Below, piece by piece: positions 1 to 9,490 of a stretch of DNA of 64,000 nucleotides. The DNA is taken from NCBI GenBank assembly GCA_012064385.1, contig QRDG01000823.1:414846-478845 (forward strand). The letters are read 5' to 3'. Under the pieces are notes generated by a model, which was given only the letters and a program-made list of their open reading frames with translations, was not told the DNA's origin and ran no database searches. This stretch comes from Puccinellia tenuiflora (taxonomy: Eukaryota > Streptophyta > Magnoliopsida > Poales > Poaceae). Position numbers and translations under genes: made by a program. How positions within the stretch are numbered: the first letter of the stretch is position 1; each line of letters opens with the position of its first letter.

Positions 1-588
1 AAAAGGTGTTTAATGGACTCATCATACACACTTTTTGCTCCCATACCAATTGCGTTTAGCAAGGTTGTCTTTTGTAAGAATTACTCCACGACGAAAATAC
101 CACGCAAACACCTTCGTTTTGAGCGGTATCTTCATCTTCCAAATTTTCCTATTTGAATCGACAGGAATAACAGGCTGGATTAGAGCTCTATACATAGAAT
201 CAACCGAGAAAATACCATTCTTAGTTGGGATCAATCGTAGTTCATCTGGGCCTTCCATGAGATGGACAGAGTCCAACCGAAGAAGCAATGCATTCCAAGA
301 TTCTTCTCTAGGCCCTAATAGCGTTATTCTGAACGATACATTCTGCGGAGAAGTATTCATCACCTTAGCCAGCGTATCGCCTTTGTAACGCACAACATCA
401 TACAGAGCCGGATACTGTTCACGAAGAGTAGTTTGGCATAGCCACCTATCTTCCCAGAACCGAATTTCCGATCCATTTCTAATGAAGAAAAAAACATGTG
501 GGAAGAAAAACTTCTTCGTGGCCATGAGGCCAGCTCTGTGAATCACCAGGCTTCCAAACAACCTGAAATACAGCTGTATCTCCCACAT
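1..588 (-). pseudogene. LINE-type reverse transcriptase C-terminal (zf-RVT) fragment, broken
   Basis: The minus-strand translation of 22-588 has the motif order of the zinc-binding tail that follows reverse transcriptase in plant non-LTR elements: a 'RNGSEIRFWEDRWL' block, then 'IWKMKIPLKTKVFAW', then 'GVILTKDNLAKRNWYGSKKC'. After that Cys the frame is lost. A shifted frame near position 30 reads 'YDESIKHLF', which is the expected continuation, so a small deletion removed the next zinc-ligand segment. The fragment lacks the RT palm and the endonuclease, and it runs off the left edge of the window. It is a decayed LINE remnant or a domesticated-like tail, not a working gene. No A-tail or target duplication is visible for it. 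Confidence 0.7.
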
Positions 589-599
589 ACTTCCTCCTT

Positions 600-1002
600 A
601 TGACTTCAATATTCCCCGTCCCTACCGTAAAAAGGCTCATTTTATTTTACTGCCTCAGAGTGATGGGCCGGTTATTCCCTTAATTTGAACAAGCAAGTCA
701 AACGCACGGCAGCATGTGCGCTAGAGAGAGCAGAGTGTCTCCACCTACTTTTCTGTACAGTATACTACACTGGCAGATCAGACCAACGAGTGACAGACCT
801 CCACACCTAATTGCTTTTATTCTAGAATAATGACTTTTATAACCTTTGGAGTAGCAAGCATATTTTTGTTCCCTCAAAAAACTTTGTACGCGGAGCCCTA
901 GTTTCCAACGCGAACATGCACCCGAGTCCTTACTTGCCATAATGGCCATGTGCTCCTTCCTAGCCCTGTCCTGCCTGCTCCCCACTTGCCCATATCTCAT
1001 CT
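600..1002. other. Non-coding stretch with a copy of promoter-like module M
   Basis: No coding region is supported. Positions 686-815 hold a module with blocks 'gtcaaacgcacggcagcat', 'gagagcagagtgtctccacc' and 'cctccacacctaattgc'. The same blocks in the same order recur at about 35050-35260, and more weakly at 38518-38645. These later copies lie in the DNA upstream of the SOSEKI gene, so this piece is probably an old duplicate of that upstream region. Confidence 0.5.
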
Positions 1003-1247
1003 GTGGGGATTTTAGTGACACTATCTGACTTGACTTTGTTTATTTTGACCTCTCCTATTTGTCACACTTTTCTTTGCGAGTTGATTATTTGCCCTCTGAC
1101 AGATCGGGCCCACACCCAATGACGAAAATACCCTCACATGGGTGGAACGAGTCCAGCTCATTCTCCGCTGGTCGTATCGCTCCAACACTTGAACAGAGGA
1201 ACCAGGCGACGGCGGCACCCTCAGGCGGCCGGAGCCTAGAGGGCGGT

Positions 1248-1456
1248 TGGCGGCGGAATTTCGAAGAGCACGACGACATATACCCATCTAGGCACGACCT
1301 CCTCCCTCAGGACGGCGCACCCCCGACATCTAAGAGCTAAGGCTAGGATTTAGGGGCTCCTGCGGTCGGCGACGAGCTGGCTAGTCGCCGCTCCCTTCTT
1401 TTTCTCTTCTCTTTGATTCATCCATCGGGCAGCAACGAGCAACGAGCGCCAACGAC
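1248..1456. repeat. 210-bp direct repeat, copy A
   Basis: Begins 'ggttggcggcggaatttcg' and ends near 'gagcgccaacgac'. It is closely matched by 2526-2737; differences are scattered substitutions, one T indel and an extra 'aacgagc'. The two copies flank the partial LTR at 1457-2525. Copy A joins the LTR at the LTR terminus. Confidence 0.8.
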
Positions 1457-2525
1457 TGATGACCCACAAGTATAGGGGATCTATCGCAGTACTTTTGATA
1501 AATAAGAGTGTCAAACCCAGCGAGGAGCAGAATGTATTGGCTTGTAGATATGAGTAAGGTTTCACAGCAAACACTAACAAAAGTATTTTTATGGGGTTTT
1601 ATACTAACAAATAAATAAAGTGCGAGTAAATAAAATAGAACAATAATTATTGTAGCAAGTGGCCAAATCCTCTTTAGCACAAAGGACAAACCGGTGGTTC
1701 TACTTATGATGGCTAAATGCTCTTGAGGACACATTGGAATTACGTCAAGTCACTTTTGCTTTATACCGCTGCTTAATGTTTAATGTTTTGCTAAGTGTCG
1801 TGTGGGTGAAACTATGCTAATGAACCGCCCTTACTTGGACTACAACACACTTGTGATTACACTTCCCTACAAGCTTGCACAAATGTAAGGAAATATTTAA
1901 GAATTAACTAACCACAAGCTTAAACTCTAAGATCCTACACTCCCTCATGCACTAGTTTACCGGTGGGGGTTTGGGTTTCTGTCATTCCCGCAACCACCTC
2001 ACAAGCAAGCTGAATACACAATGCATTCCCCTAGGCCCATAAAGGTGAGCTGTCATGTAGTTGATGTTCACACAACACCACTAGAAGAATAGCGCCACAA
2101 CTTAAATATCAAACCATTAAACATTACTCAGCATAATTCCACTACTTGCAATGAGACTTCCCCGTGTCCTCAAGAACTAAACGAACTACTCACAAGACAT
2201 CATATGGATCATGATCAGAGGTGATGAATGAATGATTAACAATCTGGTCATAAAAGTATTTCACCGATAAAACTGAATAAGATCAACTACACAGGGCAAT
2301 CAACACCGAAAAAGTGATCCCAATGAACTACAACAAGTATAACTCTAGATGCAACAGCGGAACGGAGTGGAGCTGTGGATGTGATGGTGCTTTCGGTGAG
2401 GATGATGTTGATGATGATCCCGATGAAGCTTGTGACGATGACGATGACGATGGCGACGATCTCCCCTCTCCAGGAAAGAATTCCCCTGGCAGATTTCTCC
2501 CTGCCGGAGAGCTTTTTCTCTCTCT
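1457..2525 (-). mobile_element. Partial LTR (minus orientation) of the family also found at 59361-62432
   Basis: Begins TGATGACCCACAAGTATAG, which is the terminus seen again at 60987, and stays similar to 60987-62000, including the 'gcagatttctccctgccgg' block. In LTR orientation this is the 3' portion; the U3 start and any internal region are missing. It ends abruptly at the start of the second 210-bp direct repeat. The stretch contains no genes. Confidence 0.75.
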
Positions 2526-2737
2526 GTGGTTGGCGGCGGAATTTCGAAGAGCACGACGACATATACCCATCTAGGCACGACCTCCTCCCTCAGGGCGGCG
2601 CACCCCTCACAGCTGAGAGCAAGGGCTAGGATTTAGGGGCTCCTGCGGTCGACGACGAGCTGGCTAGTCGCCGCTCCCTTCTTTTCTCTTCTCTTTGATT
2701 CATCCATCGGGGAGCAACGAGCGCCAGCGGCGACGCC
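2526..2737. repeat. 210-bp direct repeat, copy B
   Basis: Second copy of the segment at 1248-1456, starting at the same 'ggttggcggcgg' block immediately after the truncated LTR. From here to about 3020 is GC-rich non-coding DNA within the Mutator-like element. Confidence 0.8.
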
Positions 2738-3283
2738 GGTGACACCTATGCGAGCGGCGGAGCAGGCGGCAACAGAGACATCTGCGGCCGCGCGGGGGGA
2801 CAGCATCGAGCAACTAGCGGCCAACGGCGGCGCGCAGCTAGCTAGTTCATCCGTTTGGCCACTAGCTGCAAGCTAGTTCATCCGTTTGGGACGAACAGGG
2901 GAGAACAAATTTTCCAATCCCTACGGGCAGGGGTATACTTGTCTTGCATAGATTACCTATTCCCACAAAAGAGAATTGAAAAAATTCAAAAGGGCAAATG
3001 ATCACATGCCAAAGAAAAGTGTGGCAAATAGGAGATGTCAAAATAAAGAGGGACAAATCGGATAGCCTCCAAATAAAACGGGAAAAAAATCAAATTCCCC
3101 CTATCTGTTGGGTGCCAACTGATTCTCCTCACACGCCCCAGCAATGGCAGCTCGTCGTCCCCAGCAGTGGCAACTCCCCAGCACCGCCTCCCTCCTTCAC
3201 AACAGCACCGCGTCCATGAGCTCTTCTCAGGTGCGAGTAACTCGTCATTGTCGTGACCATGGGAGAAGGCCAGAAGCTCCTTG

Positions 3284-4906
3284 CACTAGTAGGAAAAAGG
3301 TTACCCGTGGCGCACCAATTTTACTTGCCCGTGGCGCAGGGCCCTGCGCCACGGATTGCCACGCCACGGGTAACACTTTAGCGGTGGCGCACGTGCCCCG
3401 GTGCGCCACGGGTAAAAAATTTAGCCGTGGCGCACCTCCACACCCTGCGCCACGGCTAACGTGCGCCACGGGTATGTAACTACATGCGCCACGGCTATGT
3501 TTTCCGGAAATAAAAAAATGTCGCCGCCACCCGTAGGCGGCGTACGGATCACGTTCGTTCTTGCAGGCACAGGGGGATTCACGCCGGTCTCTGCTGCCCA
3601 GGCACGGGGAGCTTCGCGGCGGCCGCGCGACGATATGGGGCTTCGCGCCATTGGCCTCGTTTGCCTCCGCGCCGGCCTCTCCTCGTCCTGGAGCGTCGTC
3701 CACGACGCCCTTGTCTCCTCGCACGGTGGGCTTCTTCTGCGAAGGAACGGAGAGAGAGGAAGATAGAGCATCGGCCACGGCGGCCATGGAGCATCGGTTG
3801 GTGGGTCCGTTCCGCCGTTTCCGTCACGGCTCCGTCTACACCGACGAGCTCGTCTCCGTCGCGAGGTCCTCGTCCCATCATCTCCATCGCGTTGCTGGGG
3901 CCTGCATGATCGACACTGCCGGCGCTCTGTCCGCTCCATCCGCGTAGAGAAGAAGTTGCAGAGGGGCGGCTCCGGCCGGGACATCATGGGTTTCCCCGTC
4001 TCCGGTCGCCGCCATCGATGTGTCCCTTTGGATCTGGACGCAGGCGGGCCTTCGGAATTCGTGCACCACGGGGGGCTTCGGATTTCATCGACTACGGCGG
4101 CGCCCCTCTGCCCGCGTTCGAGCTCACGGCCACGGGGGGCTTCACGGCCGGCCGCGAGGGGCCTCGCGTCGATCTGTACAGCGGGCGGGCCGCTCCGGCA
4201 GCCACGGGTTGAGGCGCGCGGCCTCCGTCGGCGGGAGCACGGGGGGAGCTTCGTCCTCTGCTATAAGTCCGGTCACCAGGATCCATCCTGCTCGAGCTCG
4301 ACGGCATGGCCTTGTCCTCCGCTGTTCGCCATCGTGCTGGGGAATTTCTTTTCGCTGAGGCACGGATCGAGAGGAGGCGCAGCGCGGATCGAGAGGAAGC
4401 GTGGCCTCGCCCGTGACACTCTGCAGCAAACGTACGAGTTGTTTTTTTCTTTTTTTGAGATGTACGTACGAGTCATCAATCCAGGTTCCTTCTCCTCGGC
4501 CAATAAGAACGAAGCATAGGATAGGATGAGGATCATGTGTTTGTTGAGAACAATGAGAACCGTTGGATGCACGAGAACCGTTGGATAGGTGAGAACAGAT
4601 CGCACAGGAAAAACATGTGCTTGAAAAGTGTTCGAGCCGGGACCATGTATGTCGGTGGCGCACACGTACACAGTGCGCCACGGCTATTTGAGATTAAAAA
4701 TTTGACAACCGAAATCCAACATACTCGTGGCGTATCGTTGTAGGGTGTGCCACGACTATCGTGTTTGCCATGGCGCACCATACTTTGCTGCGCCACGGGT
4801 ATCTCTGCGCAGGCCAACCGGGTAGGGTCCATCTTAGCCGTGGCGCAGCGACACAGTTGGTGCGCCACGGCTAGTTTGCTTACCTATAAGCCTTTTCCTG
4901 CTAGTG
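3284..4906. mobile_element. Non-autonomous CACTA element 1
   Basis: Starts CACTAGTAGGAAAAAGG and ends CCTTTTCCTGCTAGTG, an inverted pair. It is flanked by the 3-bp target duplication TTG at 3281-3283 and 4907-4909. Inside each end lie many copies of the 10-mer CCGTGGCGCA and its complement TGCGCCACGG (about 3300-3500 and 4650-4875). These are the subterminal repeats that CACTA transposases usually bind. The 1.6-kb element has no transposase. Its GC-rich middle (3540-4420) gives long open frames in several phases but no recognised domain. The end that continues 'GGCTTATAGGT' is on the right here and on the left in the element at 26716, so the two family members lie in opposite orientation. Confidence 0.92.
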
Positions 4907-5254
4907 TTGCCAGCCTCCACGCCTAGCACCTCAGCCACCCATCGAAAACTCCTCCTCGGCTCCCCAATAGCGGCAAATCATTGCCTCCTCCCCGGCTTCC
5001 CAATGGCAGCAGATCATTGCCTTCTCCTCGGCTCCCCAACGGAGAAGATCATTGGCTCCTCTGCCGCTACCCATCAGCAGCATATCAAAGTAGCTACTCC
5101 TGAATATCAAGTTCGAACTACTACTACATGAACAACAAAAGGTTGTTCGGGCAGTGTAGTTATCGGCTCATGTGGGGCGTGGCCTTGGGGCTGGCGTGGA
5201 TGTCAGAGCGGTGGCACCGGATGATTCCCTCCGTCGTGTTATGTTGAGGTGTTA
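4907..5254. other. Intergenic DNA between CACTA 1 and the Harbinger-like element
   Basis: No gene is seen. Positions 4950-5060 contain an imperfect tandem repeat with units containing 'ctcctc-ggct-cccaa' and 'atcattgcct' of about 42 bp. Confidence 0.5.
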
Positions 5255-5693
5255 GGGCAACTCCAACGCGTTGACCCATTTCGTCCGTTTTGCTCCGTTT
5301 CCGTCCGTTTGGGTCGAAACCTGGGCCCAACGCGCCGACGCAAACGGACCAACGTCCGTTTTTCGTCTGCGGCGACCCAATTCCGGCCCAAATTTGAGCC
5401 GGGTTTGCATTTGCACGGACGCGTCTGGACGCCGCGCGGAGTCCTGCCCGTTGGACCTCCTGGCCCAGCTGTCAGTCGCACCGAACGGTCAACAACCGTC
5501 TTAAATGTGGCAGGAGATGTATTTATATGGCCTCCGGCGAGCCAAACCCTAGGTTCACAAAAACCTAGCGCCCCCACCGCACACCCTTCCCCGGCGACGA
5601 CGACCACACATCCCCGACCGCGCAGCACCACCTCCCCCGCCCTCCTGGATGGATCCACCATAGCACCTCCTAGACTAGATCGAGCGAGCGCGC

Positions 5694-7103
5694 TGATGTC
5701 TACTACGCGCATCTATTCTTGTAGACAGTGTTGGGCCTCCAAATGCAGAGGTTTGTAGAACAGCAACAATTCTCCCTTAAGTGAGTAACCCAAGGTTTAT
5801 CGAATCCACGGGAAGAAGAGGTTGAACGTATCCCCTCTCAAGCAACCCTGCAATTAAGATACAAGAAGTCTCTTGTGTCCCCAACACACCTAATACAATT
5901 GTCAGTTGTATAGGTGCATTAGTTCGGCGAAGAGACGGTAAAATACAAGTGATATGGATGGTAAAAGGTGAATTTGTAATTCTGTAATAAAAATGGTAGT
6001 AAGCAAACATGTAACAAAAGTGACTAAAAACGGTGTTCGGATGATTAGAAACAAGGCCTAGGGATCCTACTTTCACTAGGGATCTCTCTCAACACATTAG
6101 CACAACTGAAAGCAAGCAAGTGCTGCTCGGAATTATCCTTCTTGATAAAACAAGGGTACTATGGGTAGGGCTACAAAAGCACACCTCAAAGTCTGAGTAA
6201 ACAAACACCACAATTCCACAAATAATAATCAATGATAAATATCACTCTAGATAATCTATCATCCAAGGAGTCACTCACGCCCCGTTCTGTCACCAAGGCT
6301 TTGTGCCACTAACTCCGGAAATTATACTAGACAAACCAATTGAGTAGCATAACATTACATAAGAATTCAGCCATACTAACAATGCTCACGATCACATAAA
6401 GATCACACCATGGGAGAGAGAGAGATAACCACATAGCTACAGTAGAGCCCTCAGCCTCGATGAAGAACTACTCCCGCTGCATCACGGGAGGCAGCAACGG
6501 CGATGAAGATGACTCCGGGGGCAATTCCCAATCCCGGCATGGTGCCGGAACAGGAACTTCTGTCCCCCGAATTAGGGTTTTTGGTGGCGGCAGAGCTCGG
6601 GAACTTTTCTGGAGAAATCGATCAGGGGTCGTCATTTTTAGGTCAGGAGGGTCTTTATAGGCGAAGAGGCGACCTGAGGTGGTGGAGGAGGCGGCCAGGT
6701 GACCCCTGGCCGTGGTTCACTTTTGGGCCACGCCCGGGCCCCGTCTGGGCTCTGTGGGGCCCATTTTGGAAGATGTCTTAGTCCACGTCGATCAGCGGAA
6801 AATTTCCAAAACTTTTGCGACCAGACTTTTTTGATTTGACGTCGTCTTCGGGTCGGTTAGGGTACATCTTTAAAAACTATCTGATGGAGACGGATTCGGG
6901 GTTCCACCTTCGGCTCCTTTTACGATCTTGTCAATTTTCCTACACATCAAAGTGTAAAAAAAGAACATTGTACACTTTTGCCACTGTTAATAGGTTAGTC
7001 CAATAAATCCATAAAATGATATAAAATTATAATAAACACATGTGGCAATGTTATAAAACAAGCATGGAACATAAAAAATTATAGATACGTCTGGGACGTA
7101 TCA
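5694..7103 (-). mobile_element. Solo LTR of an unassigned LTR retrotransposon
   Basis: Runs from TGATGTCTACTACGC to GACGTATCA, so it has TG...CA termini, and is flanked by a 5-bp duplication CGCGC (5689-5693 and 7104-7108). That is the signature of LTR integration. In the reverse orientation it starts TGATACGTCCCAGACG. From memory this resembles an abundant Triticeae LTR family whose ends read TGATACGTC and TAGTAGACATCA; no family name is claimed. No internal domain, primer-binding site or second LTR is present, so a solo LTR formed by LTR-LTR recombination is the simplest reading. Confidence 0.7.
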
Positions 7104-7134
7104 CGCGCCGGAGCGCGCAAGGGCGCCACCGTGG

Positions 7135-8157
7135 TGTTGGGAATATGCCCTAGAGGCAATAATAAAATGGTTTATTAAGCATATTCACGTTTATGATAAT
7201 AGTTTATTATCCATGCTATAATTGTATTAAATGGAAACATAATACATGTGTGGAATATAAACACCCGGAGTCCCTAGTGAGCCTCTACAGGACGAGTTCG
7301 TTGATCAACAGATAGTTAGAGTTTCCTAACTATGGACTTGTTATAGTCACTTGATAACGGAGTCATATCATTAGGAGTAATGGTGTGATGGACATGACCC
7401 AAATAAAGAGTTGCAATTAATCGTGTCACAAAAGTTTTGTTGTCAACACTTTTAATATGCCAAATATAGTTTCCTTAGACCATGAGATTATATCACTCCC
7501 GTTCACCGGAGGAATACTTTGTGGACATCAAACGTCACTTCGTAACTGGGTGATTATAAAGGTGACTTTCAGGTATCTCCGATGGTGGGTTGTTGGGTGA
7601 TATGAATCAAGAATGGGATTTGTCCCTCCATGTGACGGAGAAGATATCTCCAGGCCTTCTCGGTAATATAGCATCAAAAGTCTGCAGACATGTGATTAGG
7701 TTGTAATCACCGGGATCCTATATTATGGACGAGTAAAGAGAACTTGCCGGTAACGAGATTAAACTAGACATGGGGATGTCAACGATTATATCTCGGGCAA
7801 GTAAAATATCATGAGACAAAGGGAATCATATATGAGATTAATTGAATCTCCGGCATTGTGGTTCAATCGAGAAAAGGTTTTCGTTGAGTGTATAGGAATT
7901 AATATGGGCATCCCGGTCCCGCTATTAATTATTGATATGATCATGTCTATGCATTCTCGAACCCGTAGGGTCACACACTTAATGTTCCGATGAAATTAGG
8001 TTTTGCGATGAATTAAATGATGAAGTGAACGAATGGTGATTCGGAGTCTCGGATGGGATCCCGGACGTCACGAGGAGTTCCGGAGGAGTCCGGAGAATAA
8101 GATTCATATATGGAAAGTTGTTTCCGGAGGTTTCGGAAAAGTTCCGGAAATTATTTA
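7135..8157 (+). repeat. 5' LTR of the BARE-like element, 3' part deleted
   Basis: Nearly identical to 25393-26417 until 'ccggaaattattta', then it diverges. The 3' LTR continues for about 900 more bp once the CACTA element is removed, while this copy passes straight into leader sequence. The R/U5 region and the primer-binding site are therefore deleted. Confidence 0.85.
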
Positions 8158-9160
8158 CTCAAAAGGATGAGTAAATAAGCAACTATCATATCACCGTTGT
8201 GGTTTTGCGTAGATTAGAATGGTTCTATCTCGTTGACCCAAGCCACGTAAAATTTGCATAAACAAAGTAGAGGACGTCTAACTTGTTTTTGCAGAGGGGG
8301 TCAAGTGATGTGATATGGCCAATGTGATTTGTGATAATGTATGCAATGATCATGTTTGTAATATTTCGCGACTTGCATGTCGACGAGTACGGCAACCGGC
8401 AGGAGCCATATGGTTGTCTCTTATTTTATGTGACCTGCGTGTCAATGAATCACCATGTAATTGCTTTAGTTTATTGCTAAGAGTAGCATTAGTTGTAGTT
8501 GCAATAGTTGGTGGACAACCATGGTGATGGCGCCAAGATGATGGAGATCATGCCGGAGATGGAGATCTTGCCGGTGCTTTGAAGATGGAGATCTAAGAGC
8601 ATAAGAAGAAAGGCCATATCATATCACATTTTTGAAATTGCATGTGATGTTTATCCCTTTTATGCACCTTATTGTTATGCTTAGATGTGATCGCGACGGT
8701 AGCATGATAAGGTGATCTCTCATGATAATATCAAGATAATTAAGTGTTCTCCCCTAGTATCCACCGTTGCGAAAGTTCATCGTTTTGAAGCACCACGTGA
8801 TGATCGGGTGTGATAGATACAACGTTCACATACAACGGGTGTAAGCCAGTTTTACACATACAAAAATACTACGGTTGTCTTGACGAGCCTAGCATGTACA
8901 GACATGGCCTCGGGAACACGGAACCGAAAGGTTAAACACGAGTCATATGAATGATATGATCAACACTGAGTTGTTCACCATTGAAGCTACATCATCTCAC
9001 GTGATGATCGGTGGTGGTGTAGTGGATTTGGATCGTGTGTCACTAATCAACCGGAGAGATGTTGAGTTTAGTGGGAGTTCATATATTAATTTGATTAAGT
9101 TGAACTAAAATTGTCATAAACAAGTGTCCTAAAGATGTCTTTGCAAAATCCTTGTAGATC
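8158..9160 (+). other. Untranslated leader of the BARE-like element
   Basis: No coding sequence. Stretches such as 'caccacgtgatgatcgggtg' (near 8791) and 'ggccatatcatatcac' are, from memory, typical of the leader of Angela/BARE-type elements of Triticeae. The leader ends just before the gag ATG at 9161. Confidence 0.6.
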
Positions 9161-9490
9161 ATGGGCGACTACAGTAGTATGTTTCTTGCTGAGGAGCTGC
9201 GTCTCGATGGGTCAAACTTTGCTGAGTGGTACATGCGTCTGAGAGAAGCCCTACACGCCAATGACGAGCTCTACGTGATAGATGAACCTTTAGAAAAACG
9301 CCCTGAGGTTACTGCTGACTATGAAGGGTATATGGAGTGGTACGATCAAAAGACCACCTACTTGAGAGTCGAGTGGCTGATATGCACCTTCATGGATTCT
9401 AACCTTGGTAGACAATTTGGAAACTTGAGCGCAATGGAGATTGTCGATGAGCTGAAACGAAGGTTCATAGCACAAGTTAGAGTTGCAAGT
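9161..9490 (+). pseudogene. BARE-like Gag, N-terminal part, interrupted
   Basis: The frame from ATG 9161 gives about 110 residues with the Copia Gag (UBN2-type) pattern: 'MGDYSSMFLAEELRLDGSNF', then 'EWYMRLREAL', then 'MEIVDELKRRFIAQVRVAS'. Gag forms the virus-like particle that packages the element RNA. The frame stops at 9491-9493 (TGA), which is the first triplet of the inserted LTR, so the truncation is due to that insertion. The rest of gag resumes at 22310. The two halves are not obviously in one frame, so gag may already have been damaged, or a few bases were lost at the junction. Confidence 0.8.

Larger units (their letters stand above)
1003..3108. mobile_element. Mutator-like (possible Pack-MULE) element with long inverted ends
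   Basis: The block 'tttattttgac-tctcctatttg-cacac' at about 1036-1070 reappears inverted at about 3020-3060. The similarity runs on for roughly 100 bp on each side, including an inner 'atttgccct' block and an outer run of about four Gs followed by AT-rich DNA. Long imperfect terminal inverted repeats are typical of MULEs. Between them lie GC-rich, exon-like sequence and a later LTR fragment. No MuDR transposase is present. The outer limits are approximate; 'atctgt' on both sides may be part of a degraded target duplication. The GC-rich core could be captured host DNA, which would make this a Pack-MULE. Confidence 0.5.

Noticed and set aside
3300..3500. Regularly spaced short repeats resembling a CRISPR array (also 4650-4875, 26750-26985, 30385-30582)
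   Set aside because: The 10-mers alternate direct and inverted and lie just inside CACTA termini with 3-bp target duplications; they are subterminal transposase-binding repeats of a plant transposon.
3421..4681. Several long open frames in CACTA element 1
   Set aside because: Overlapping on both strands in GC-rich DNA, crossing subterminal repeats, no recognisable family.
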